From NCBI GenBank assembly GCA_001725945.1, contig LRMT01000089.1, positions 1 through 64,000 on the forward strand: a stretch of DNA of 64,000 bases, read 5' to 3'. The DNA is from Cupriavidus sp. UYMMa02A (GTDB taxonomy: Bacteria > Pseudomonadota > Gammaproteobacteria > Burkholderiales > Burkholderiaceae). A program made the translations under genes and the position numbers. Numbering within the stretch: position 1 is the first letter of the stretch; the number at the start of each line of letters is the position of its first letter. Shown here in pieces: positions 55,545 through 64,000 of this stretch. The notes under the pieces were generated by a model, which was not told where the DNA came from, did not search any database, and saw only the letters and a program-made list of their open reading frames with translations.

Positions 55545-56446
55545 ATGTCTGAGCCAGTCGCGCCGGACGGCGCCCAGCCGGCCAATGCCGGTGCCACGCC
55601 GCCATCTCCCCAACCTCCTGCGAGCGATCGCCCCGCCACCCGCACGGTGTTCATTGTGTCTGACGGGACCGGCATTACCGCCGAAACGTTCAGCCATTCG
55701 ATCCTGGCGCAATTTGAAATGCGTTTCCGCAAAGTGCGCATGCCCTTGTCGACACTCCGGAAAAAGCACATATCGCCGTCGGCAAGATCAACGAGGCCTT
55801 CTACGCCGAAGGGGTGCCTCCGATCGTATTCACCACGCTCGTCAACCAGGAAGCGAACAAGGCGCTGCGCCGCGCCAAGGCGATGATCCTGGACATGTTC
55901 CAGACCTTCATCGAGCCGCTCGAAAAGGAACTTGGGCTCAAGTCAACGCATGCGATCGGCCGCTTTCACCAGAATGCGGATACCGAGGCCTACAGAACCG
56001 CATCGAGGCCATCAATTTCTCGCTCGCGCATGATGACGGCCAGTCACACAAGAACCTGCAGGAAGCCGACGTGATCCTCGTCGCGTCTCGCGCAGCGGCA
56101 AGACGCCGACCAGCCTCTACCTGGCCATGCAGTACGGCCTGAAAGCGGCGAACTATCCGCTCATACCCGATGACTTCGAGCGCGGCAAGCTGCCCAAGGC
56201 CCTGTACGACTACAAGACCAAGATCTTCGGCCTTTCCATCGATCCGCAGCGTCTCACGGAAATCCGCAACGAACGCCGCCCCGGCAGCAAATACGCCGCG
56301 CTGGAAACTGCCGTTACGAGGTCAATGAGGCCGAGGCGATGATGCGCCGCGAAGGCATCAAGTGGCTTTCCTCGACGCACAAGTCGATCGAGGAAATCGC
56401 GACCACGATTCTTCAGGAAATCAAGGTCGACCGCGACAACTACTGA
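55545..56446 (+). CDS. ppsR: PEP synthase regulatory protein (DUF299 kinase/pyrophosphorylase)
   Basis: Bifunctional protein that inactivates PpsA by ADP-dependent phosphorylation and reactivates it by phosphate-dependent removal. Seen: [20 protein letters not shown] at the start of the fold, the P-loop [14 protein letters not shown], and SKYAALE. Four single-base losses (near 55757, 55995, 56090 and 56310) break the frame; restored length about 301. The stop overlaps the 3' end of the convergent methyltransferase gene by 7 bases. Confidence 0.9.
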
Positions 56447-57225
56447 GCGCCGCGCCGCTGCCGCACGGCCTCGAACAGGCAGATCGCTGTGGCGGCGGCC
56501 ACGTTCAGCGACTCCAGGCCGCCCGGCTGCGGAATGCCGACGGTACGCGCCACGCGCTCCATCCATGCCGTGCTGACCCCGGCACCCTCGTTACCCACGA
56601 TCCAGGCAACCGGACCGCGCAAGTCGGTGTCGAACACCGCTGCGTCGGCATGCGACGACGTCGCCAGCAACGGCACCGCGAGCCGCGGCGCGAGCATGTC
56701 GATGGTGCAGTGTTCGACGATATTCAGATGGAAGTTGGCGCCCATGCCTGCGCGCAGGGTCTTGATCGACCAGGCGAAAGCGCAGCCGGTGCCCAGGAAG
56801 GCGTGACGGATACCCGCCGCCGCGGCGCTGCGCAGGATCGAACCGACATTGCCGGCATCCTGCAGGCCATCGAGGATGATGCAGTCTTCCTCGATCCGCG
56901 CCGGCAGGTGACCCGCCGGCGTCTCGATAACCAGCATCAGGTCGATGCCGTTCGCCACGCCGCTGACCTGCGTGAACAGCGCATCGGCCAGCACGACGAC
57001 CCGCTGGCTGTCGATCGCGGCGAGCAACGGAGCCACTTCGGCATGATCGTAGTGGCGCTCCGACACCACGCAGCTCACCGGCTGCCCCAGAGCCGCGACG
57101 TAGGCCTGCGCGAGATGCACGCCATCGAGCAGCGACTGCCCGGCCTTGCGGCGCTGGTGTGTCGATGTGGCCAGGGCCTTGAGATGTTTGAACAGCGCGT
57201 TGTCGCGCGATATGACGTGCTTCAC
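56440..57225 (-). CDS. SpoU/TrmH-family RNA 2'-O-methyltransferase
   Basis: 261 residues with the SPOUT knot motifs: [24 protein letters not shown], and [13 protein letters not shown]. An N-terminal substrate-binding domain ([18 protein letters not shown]) is of the RlmB/TsnR type. The target nucleotide in rRNA or tRNA cannot be told. Intact. Downstream of rnhB. Confidence 0.9.
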   Translation of the reverse strand: MKHVISRDNALFKHLKALATSTHQRRKAGQSLLDGVHLAQAYVAALGQPVSCVVSERHYDHAEVAPLLAAIDSQRVVVLADALFTQVSGVANGIDLMLVIETPAGHLPARIEEDCIILDGLQDAGNVGSILRSAAAAGIRHAFLGTGCAFAWSIKTLRAGMGANFHLNIVEHCTIDMLAPRLAVPLLATSSHADAAVFDTDLRGPVAWIVGNEGAGVSTAWMERVARTVGIPQPGGLESLNVAAATAICLFEAVRQRRGAQ

Positions 57226-57254
57226 AGGAGTGGATCTCGGTTCACGCTCTGCGT

Positions 57255-57911
57255 TCAGAAGGCCACCAGGCCTCGGTCGATGGCCTCGCGCACGGGTGCG
57301 AACGTGCGCCGGTGGTGCGGCGTGGCGCCGAACTGCGCCAGCGCTGCAAGATGCTGCGGGGTCGGATAACCAAAATGGGAATCGAAGCCATATTGCGGAT
57401 AGACCTCGTGCAGCGTCAGCAGATTGCGGTCGCGCGCCACCTTGGCCAGGATGGACGCCGCCGAAATCGCCTTCACCAGCGAATCGCCCTTGACGATCGC
57501 CTCGACCGGAAATGGCACCTGCGGGCAGCGGTTGCCGTCCACCTGGACCAAGTCCGGCGTGATGCCCTTCTCGACCAGCCCCTGCACCGCGCGTTGCATC
57601 GCGAGCATCGAGGCATGGAGGATGTTCAGCGTATCGATCTCTTGCACCGTCGCGAACGCGATATGCCAGCCTAGCGCGCGCTCGCAGATCTTGTCGTAAA
57701 GTGCCTCACGCTTGATGGCGCTGAGGATCTTCGAATCCGCCAGCCCGCGGATCATCGGTTTGGCTGGGTCGAACACCACCGCGGCAGCATACACCGGACC
57801 GGCCAACGGCCCGCGGCCAGCCTCGTCGACACCGCACAGGAACTGGACGCTTGCCGCCACCGGCGCAAGGTCGAGCCCCATCTGCGGCGACGGAAGGTTT
57901 CGGGGCGCCAT
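57255..57911 (-). CDS. rnhB: Ribonuclease HII
   Basis: Cleaves RNA in RNA-DNA hybrids and single ribonucleotides in DNA. Catalytic DEAGRG is at residues 29-34; further acidic residues follow in VQVDGN and [18 protein letters not shown]. 218 residues, intact. ATG 57911 shares one base with the lpxB stop (TGATG), so translation is coupled. Confidence 0.95.
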   Translation of the reverse strand: MAPRNLPSPQMGLDLAPVAASVQFLCGVDEAGRGPLAGPVYAAAVVFDPAKPMIRGLADSKILSAIKREALYDKICERALGWHIAFATVQEIDTLNILHASMLAMQRAVQGLVEKGITPDLVQVDGNRCPQVPFPVEAIVKGDSLVKAISAASILAKVARDRNLLTLHEVYPQYGFDSHFGYPTPQHLAALAQFGATPHHRRTFAPVREAIDRGLVAF

Positions 57912-59117
57912 CAGACCAGCCCCCGCGTGCGCATCAGGTCGACGACCACGTCGGCGGCCAGTTGCGCGGTATTGCACTTGAGCGTTTCGTGCATCCGCGT
58001 GAAGTGTTCGTACAGGAAAGCGATATTGCCCTGGTCATTAAGCTGCAGCAGCGTCTCGCGCGCAAGCGCTTCCGGCGTGGCGTCGTCCTGCAGCAGTTCA
58101 GGCACCACAAAGCGCCCCGACAGGATATTCGGCAGGCCTACGTATGGCAGGTAACCCTGCCGCTTCATGATCTGTGCGGTCAGCCAGGGCACCTTGTAGG
58201 AGATCACCATCGGCTTCTTGTACAGCGCCGCTTCCAGCGTCGCGGTACCGCTGGCCAGCAGCACCACGTCGGCCGCCTCCAGCGCCAGGTGTGAATTGCC
58301 GTCGACAATGGTCAGGCGGAGTTCGGGGTACTGCTGGTGCAGCCCTTCGACGATGGCGCGCAAGGGCGCACTCGCGGCAGGCAGCACGAAGGCCAGGTTC
58401 GGGTCCATGCGGTGCATCCGAGCCATGGCCGCGAAGAATGTCGCGCGAGGTTGCGCACCTCGGATTGCCGGCTGCCGGGCAACACGGCCACCACGCGGCA
58501 CCCGGCGGGCAAATCCAGCGTCGCGCGCGCGCCGCGACATCGGGCACCATCGGAATCACATCGGCCAGCGGATGACCCACGTAGGTGGCCGGGATGCCAG
58601 ACTTGGCGTAGATCTCGGGCTCGAACGGGAACAGGCACAGAATGTGATCGACCGCACGCGCGATCGTGCGGATACGCCCGCCCCGCCAGGCCCAGATCGA
58701 CGGGCTGACGAAATGAACCACCGGAATGCCGGCGCGCCGCAGCGGCACCTCGAGCCCGAAGTTGAAGTCCGGCGCATCCACGCCGATGAAACACAGCGGC
58801 GGATTCGCAAGCAGCGAGTCACGAATGGCGCGGCGCGTGGCAAGGATCTCGCGCAGCGAGCCCAGGACCTCGACGTAGCCGTTGACCGACAACGTCTCCA
58901 TCGGCCAGTGTGAAACAAAACCCTCGGCCATCATGCGCTTGCCGCCAATGCCGGCATAGCTGACCGTGTCGCCCAGGCGGGCCTTGAGCCCGCCGAGCAT
59001 CAATGATGCCAGCAGGTCGCCGGAAGCTTCGCCGGCCACCATGGCAACCGTGCCCCGCTGGCTCGCATTGGTCCCGGTACCGGCAGGCAGCATGTCCCGA
59101 ATTGCGGCGTCGACCAT
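57911..59117 (-). CDS. lpxB: Lipid-A-disaccharide synthase
   Basis: Glycosyltransferase joining lipid X and UDP-diacylglucosamine. Landmarks: [50 protein letters not shown] and the C-terminal [22 protein letters not shown]. Two frame changes near 58533 and 58447; restored 402 residues. ATG 59117 is likely, though MLPAGTG eight codons later is possible. Confidence 0.93.
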
Positions 59118-59130
59118 GTCTTGGGCAGTC

Positions 59131-59934
59131 TCAGCGCACGATGCCGCGCTGGGTAGCGGCGATGAAATCCAGGAACGCGCGCAGCGGCTGCGCAGCGCTG
59201 GCATCGGCCTGCGCCAGCAAACTGCCGATCTCATTGCGCGCCTCGTCGAAGCTCAGATCCGACTTGTACAGCAGCTTGTAGGCCTGGCGCAGACCCGCGA
59301 TCTGCGCCGCATCGAAGCCGCGGCGGCGCAGGCCTTCGACATTGATGCCATGCGGCGTGGCCTTGTTGCCGTTCTTGTCGCTGGCGGCGATCACGAACGG
59401 CGGCACGTCCTGCACCAGGGCCGACGCACCGCCGAGCATGGCGTGCGCGCCGATGCGCACGAACTGGTGCACGCCGCTCATGCCGCCGAGGATGGCCCAG
59501 TCGCCCACCTCAACGTGGCCAGCGATCTGCGCATTGCTGGAAAACACCGTGTTGTTGCCCACCGCGCAGTCATGCGCGATGTGCACGTAGGCCATGATCC
59601 AGTTGTCGCTGCCGATCGTGGTCACGCCGCGATCCTGCACCGTGCCGGTATGAATCGTGGTGAATTCGCGGATGGTGTTACGGTCGCCGATGTCGAGCCG
59701 GGTCGGCTCGTTGCGGTACTTCATGTCCTGTGGCACGCCGCCCACGGAAGCATAGGGGCCGATGTTGTTGCCCTCGCCAATCGTAGTATGGCCCTCCACC
59801 GTGGAGTGCGCGCCGATATTCGTGCCGCTGCCGATCCGCACATTCGGGCCGACAATGGAAAACGGGCCGACAGTCACGTCGGCAGCAAGTTCTGCTTTCG
59901 GGTCGACCAGTGCGGTGGGATGGATTTGCGTCAT
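59131..59934 (-). CDS. lpxA: UDP-N-acetylglucosamine acyltransferase
   Basis: First step of lipid A synthesis. Left-handed beta helix of hexapeptide repeats ([20 protein letters not shown] onward) with the catalytic His in YVHIAHDC, then a helical C-terminal domain. 267 residues, intact. Confidence 0.96.
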   Translation of the reverse strand: MTQIHPTALVDPKAELAADVTVGPFSIVGPNVRIGSGTNIGAHSTVEGHTTIGEGNNIGPYASVGGVPQDMKYRNEPTRLDIGDRNTIREFTTIHTGTVQDRGVTTIGSDNWIMAYVHIAHDCAVGNNTVFSSNAQIAGHVEVGDWAILGGMSGVHQFVRIGAHAMLGGASALVQDVPPFVIAASDKNGNKATPHGINVEGLRRRGFDAAQIAGLRQAYKLLYKSDLSFDEARNEIGSLLAQADASAAQPLRAFLDFIAATQRGIVR

Positions 59935-60033
59935 ACGTCCTGTCCTGTTGGTCTGGTGTCTGGGAGCCCCGGGGGCCGGGCCGCCCAGGGTGGCGGCATA
60001 AGCCGCCTTGCCGCGATGCCGCGGGCAAGGGAA

Positions 60034-60486
60034 TCAGGCGTCAGCCTGCTTGACCGTGCACATCAGCTCCGCCTCGCATGCCACCTTCTCGTCTACGGTG
60101 GCGAATGCCTTGAACTTCCAGATGCCGCGAATGTAGCGTTCCACGGTCACGTTCATGTGCAGCTGATCCCCTGGATAGACGACCTGCTTGAAGCGCGCGC
60201 CGTCGATGCCGACGAAGTAGTACAGCGCGCCTTCCTTGCGCTCCATATCGGCACCAAAGGTCAGCAGGCCGGCCGACTGCGCCAGCGCTTCCAGGATCAT
60301 CACGCCGGGCATCACCGGCTGGCCGGGAAAATGCCCCTGGAAGAACGGCTCGTTGATGGTGACGTTCTTCAGCGTCTTGATCCGTTTCTGCGGTTCGAAC
60401 TCCAGCACGCGGTCCACCAGCAGCATCGGGTAGCGATGCGGCAACAGCTTGAGGATCTGGCGGATGTCGATTTGTGCGGCGGTCAT
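60034..60486 (-). CDS. fabZ: 3-hydroxyacyl-ACP dehydratase FabZ
   Basis: Hotdog-fold dehydratase of fatty-acid elongation. Catalytic His52 in [11 protein letters not shown] and Glu66 in LEALAQSAG. 150 residues, intact. ATG 60486 is chosen because the family begins at about this point. Its place between lpxD and lpxA balances fatty-acid and lipid A synthesis. Confidence 0.96.
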   Translation of the reverse strand: MTAAQIDIRQILKLLPHRYPMLLVDRVLEFEPQKRIKTLKNVTINEPFFQGHFPGQPVMPGVMILEALAQSAGLLTFGADMERKEGALYYFVGIDGARFKQVVYPGDQLHMNVTVERYIRGIWKFKAFATVDEKVACEAELMCTVKQADA

Positions 60487-60496
60487 GATCTTTCTC

Positions 60497-61584
60497 TTAG
60501 TCTTGTGAGGTTTGGGTCCCGGCGGACTGGCCGCGCAGGCGACGCTCCAGCTGCATGACGCGTTCACGCAGCTTGGTCAGGCCGCGCACGATCGCAGCGT
60601 TGCGTTCCCATTCGCCATGCGGCAGGAACGGAAACACGCTGGTGAAGTGGCCACCGGGCTTGGTAATGGATTTGGTGATCGAGGTCCCGCCCGATACTGT
60701 GGTGCGGTCGGCAATCGTCAGGTGCCCCGAGAAGTTTGCGGCGCCGCCGATCACGCAGAACCTGCCAATGCGCGTGCTGCCCGACACCGCGGCACAGCCG
60801 GCAATCACGGTATGCGCGCCGACCCGCACGTTGTGCGCGATCTGGACCTGGTTGTCGATCTTGCAGCCGTCTTCGATCACGGTGTCCGCCATGGCGCCGC
60901 GGTCGATCGCGGTATTGGCGCCGACTTCAACGTCGTTGCCAAGGACTGCGCGGCCGGTCTGCGGAATCTTTACGTATTCAACGCCTGTGGGACCGATGTC
61001 CGGCGCAAAACCGAACCCGTCCGCACCGATCACGACCCCGCTGTGCAGGATGGCGCGCGCCCCCACCACGCAATGGTGGTAGACCGACACATTGGCGTAG
61101 ATCAGCGAATCGTCGCCGATCTCGGCATGTGCGCCGACAAAGCTGTTGGCCACGATACGCACGCGCTCGCCAATGCGCGCACCGGATTCGATGACCACAT
61201 TCGGACCAATAAAGCACGAAGCCGGAATCCTCACATCGGGCGCAACGCTGGCACGCGCATCGATGCCCGTGCGCGTGTCGCGGCTGGCATTGTCGAAGCG
61301 CTGCGCAATCCGGGCAAAGCACACGTATGGATTGCGGGCCACGAGCCAGTTGCGGCCGTCGGCCTGCCCTTCGGCGCGGATGCGCTCCAGGTCCGGCGCG
61401 GAAACGATCACCGCACCAGCCGTCGCCGCCAGCGCCTGCGAAAGGTACAGCGGATTGGAGAGAAACGAGAGTTCGCCGGGGCCGCCTGGTCCAGCGGAGC
61501 CAGGCCGATGATCGCGAGGTCGGGATCACCCACAACCTGCGCGCCGTTCTCGGTGGCGAGCTGCCCCAGTGTGGGTGTCTGCAT
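60497..61584 (-). CDS. lpxD: UDP-3-O-(3-hydroxyacyl)glucosamine N-acyltransferase
   Basis: Third step of lipid A synthesis. N-terminal uridine-binding domain ([18 protein letters not shown]), then hexapeptide repeats ([20 protein letters not shown]) with the catalytic His in YVSVYHHCV-type and QIAHNVRVG segments. One frame change near 61488, where a C run is one short; restored 362 residues. Stop lies 10 bases before fabZ. Confidence 0.94.
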
Positions 61585-61617
61585 GGCGGTACTTCCTGAA
61601 AACGAACGGTCAGCGGC

Positions 61618-62144
61618 TTACTTGCCACCAGCGTTCAGCGCCTTCATCACGTCATCGGTGATATCGATGCGCGGGTTCACATACACCGCTTCCTGCACGA
61701 TCAGTCGTACTTGCGCTGCTCGGCAAGCTGACGGATCACACGGTTGGCGCGCTCGAGCACCTGTGCCAGTTCCTCATTGCGGCGCTGGTTCAGGTCCTCG
61801 CGGAATTCGCGTTGCTTGCGCTGGAACTCGCGGTCCAGGTCCGCGACTTCGCGCTGGCGGCGCTGGCGGTCCGAATCGGCCAGCACGGCCGTATCCTTGT
61901 CCAGCTTGTCAGCCATGCCCTTGATCTTCTGGGCCATGTCCTGCAGTTCGCGATCGCGCTTGGAAAACTCCTGCTCCAGCTTGACTTGCGCAGCCTTGGC
62001 AGGCTGCGAATCACGCAGGATGCGCTCGGAATTCACGGCGGCAATGCGGGCTTCCTGGGCCATTGCCGGTGCCGCAGCGCACAGCGCCACTGCAGCCACG
62101 GCTGCGGCGCCCAGGGATTTGACCAATTTAGATTTTGTATTCAT
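61618..62144 (-). CDS. skp: OmpH/Skp periplasmic chaperone
   Basis: 175 residues after restoring one C near 61702. Signal peptide ends APAMAQ near residue 30. The rest is the Skp coiled-coil tentacle (KLEQEFSKRDRELQDMAQKI, REVADLDREFQRKQREF) followed by IVQEAVYVNPRIDITDDV. It holds unfolded outer-membrane proteins for BamA, encoded just upstream. Confidence 0.93.
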
Positions 62145-62165
62145 GAAACGGATCCTTTTACAGAA

Positions 62166-64000
62166 TCAGAATGCAGTGCCGATCTGGAACTGGAAGCGCT
62201 GAACCTTGTCGGTATTATCCTTCTTCAGCGGGAAGCCCATGCTGATCTTCAGCGGGCCGATCGGCGACAGCCACGACATGCCGAAACCAGTGGAGTACTT
62301 GAGCTCGCTGAACGACAGCGGCGCGCCCTCCTGGTACACGTTACCGAAGTCGAAGAACGTGAACAGTCGCAGCGTGCGGTCCACACCCGAACCCGGCAGC
62401 GGGAAGATGAACTCGACGTTACCGATCATCTTCGAGGCGCCGCCCACGGGATTGCCGTTCTGGTCCTTCGGACCCAGCGTGCTGGTCTGGTAGCCGCGCA
62501 CCGAGCCGATACCGCCGGCATAGAAGTATTTGTACACCGGGAACGGCGTGTTGCCGTAGCCGTGGCCATAGGCGACTTCACCGTTAAGGGCCAGCGTGAA
62601 GGCCTTCGAAATCGGATAGAAGTACTGCTGCTGGACGCTCGCACGGTAGTACTGCACGTCGCCGCCCGGGATGCCGACTTCCAGGTTGGCCTGGGTGTAG
62701 GGGCCCTTGGTCGGCACAAGCGCCGAGTCACGGCGATCACGCGCCCAGCCGATCGTGAACGGGAAGTTGTTGATTGGCGAGGCCGTGCCCGTCGTCTGGC
62801 CAGCAGGCATCTTGCCGATATCGTGCAGGAACTTCACATACTGGCTCGGCGTATTTGGCGACACCGAGATACGCGTCCATTCGTAGCCGATGCCGAAGAA
62901 CACGGTATCGACTTCGGAGAACGGCACGCCAAACTTGAAGCCGCCGCCGGCCGTTTCGATCTTGTAGTCCTGGTCGCCGGTGTAGTACAGCGGGCGGGAC
63001 GTACGGTAGTAGACGTCGGTCGAGCGGCTGATCCCGTCGACCGTGAAGTACGGGTCGTACTGCGTCAGCGCAATGGTACGGAACGACTTGGCGGTGTTCA
63101 CGTCCAGGCCCAGGCTGGTACCGGAGCCGAACACGTTGTCCTGGCGCAGGCCGGCCTGCAACACCAGCTTGTCCGTGGACGAGAAGCCCACGCCAAGGCT
63201 GATCTGGCCGGTCGGCTTTTCGGTCACGTTCACGTTCACATCGACCTGGTCGGGCGCGCCGGCACGTCCTCGGTGGTGATGTTGGTGTCGGTGAAATAGC
63301 CCGTGCGGTTGATACGCGCCTGCGACTGCTGCAGCTTTTCGCTATCGAACCAGGAGCTTTCCATCTGGCGCATTTCACGGCGCACCACCTCGTCGCGGGT
63401 CTTGCTGTTGCCAACCACGTTGACACGGCGCACGTACACGCGGCGGCCCGGGTCGACCATCAGCGTCAGCGCGACTTCGCGCTTTTCCTGGTCGATCTGC
63501 GGCTGCGGGTTGATCGTGGTGAACGCGTAACCATAGGTACCGAGCAGATCCGTGATGGCCTTGGTGCTGCCCGTCAGCTTCTCGGACGAAAAGATGTCGC
63601 CCTTCTTGAGCTGCAGCAGCTTTTCCATTTCCTCCTGCTTGCCGAGCAGTTCGCCGGCCAGGCGGATGTCGGACACCTTGTACTGGTCGCCTTCCTTGAT
63701 GTTCAGCGTCAGGTAGATGTCCTTCTTGTCCGGCGTGATCGACACCTGGGTCGACTCGATGGCGAATTCCAGGTAGCCGCGGTTCAGGTAGTACGAACGC
63801 AGCGCTTCCAGGTCAGCCGTGAGCTTCTGCTTGGAATAGAGGTCGTTCTTGGTGTACCAGGAGAGCCAGTTCGGCGTGGACAGCTGCATTTCGTCGCGCA
63901 GCGTGCTTTCCTTGAAAGCCTTGTTGCCGACGATATTGATCTGCTTGATCTTCGCGACCGGGCCTTCTTCCACGTTGAACACCACCGACACGCGATTGCG
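62166..64000 (-). CDS. bamA: Outer membrane assembly factor BamA, 5' end outside the window
   Basis: Omp85-family core of the beta-barrel assembly machine. About 612 C-terminal residues are in the window: the later POTRA domains ([40 protein letters not shown]) and the 16-strand barrel with the VRGY motif (GSVRGYQTS, the lid lock) and the terminal aromatic (FQIGTAF). One frame change near 63260. Upstream of skp, as usual. Confidence 0.95.

Noticed and set aside
58966-60558. 530-codon open frame opposite lpxA and fabZ
   Set aside because: Spans two real genes in antisense; Ala/Arg/His-rich without a domain.

Overview
The window is high-GC chromosomal DNA of a betaproteobacterium of the Burkholderiales, most likely Cupriavidus or a close Ralstonia relative. 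The evidence is the acnD/prpF-type methylcitrate operon, the guaB-guaA pair, the ratA-rnfH / smpB divergent pair, ppsA facing ppsR, and the bamA-ompH-lpxD-fabZ-lpxA-lpxB-rnhB envelope cluster. No rRNA, tRNA, IS element or CRISPR array was seen.

Sequence quality matters here. More than thirty genes are interrupted by frame changes, and most of those examined fit the loss of one base from a short run of identical bases. After restoring those bases, lengths match the families. I therefore annotate such genes as single CDSs spanning the frame changes and treat most breaks as read errors. True truncations (missing domains) are listed separately as pseudogenes.

Layout. 1-6.5 kb: methylcitrate (propionate) operon prpC-acnD-prpF-prpD. 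6.7-14.4 kb: periplasmic asparaginase, thioesterase, DUF1289 protein, MOSC protein with a glutamine amidotransferase, penicillin-acylase-type hydrolase, aldehyde dehydrogenase. 14.6-18 kb: a hypothetical gene, then a small toxin-antitoxin cassette lying between two copies of the 3' end of the ABC-F gene ybiT. 18-20.8 kb: queE-queD-tadA-LD-carboxypeptidase, all read leftward. 21-25.7 kb: DUF1993 protein, a conserved small protein, and a DNA-repair-type helicase with the phosphoesterase pdeM. 25.9-29.6 kb: guaB, a membrane protein, guaA. 29.8-32.8 kb: DMT transporter, DUF4124 protein, rnfH, ratA, smpB.

33.0-52.1 kb is the most interesting part. It lies between the two ends of one native slipin (SPFH) gene: the slipin start codon and first 28 codons follow nfeD at 52.2 kb, and its last codons lie next to smpB at 32.9 kb, both on the minus strand. 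The block between carries its own slipin copy, an LRAT-type protein, an APH/P-loop kinase, a PHB depolymerase, a DksA-type zinc finger, a pseudo-receiver, an FNR-type regulator with the Fe-S cysteines, a PAS histidine kinase/NarL-type regulator pair, several intact and decayed universal stress proteins, DoxX, a zinc alcohol dehydrogenase and gene fragments. FNR-type palindromes occur in it, two of them at exactly the same distance from their downstream genes. Read together this looks like an acquired oxygen-limitation / energy-stress island.

52.3-64 kb returns to conserved backbone: nfeD, ppsA, ppsR, an rRNA/tRNA methyltransferase, rnhB and the lipid A / outer-membrane assembly cluster, ending inside bamA.
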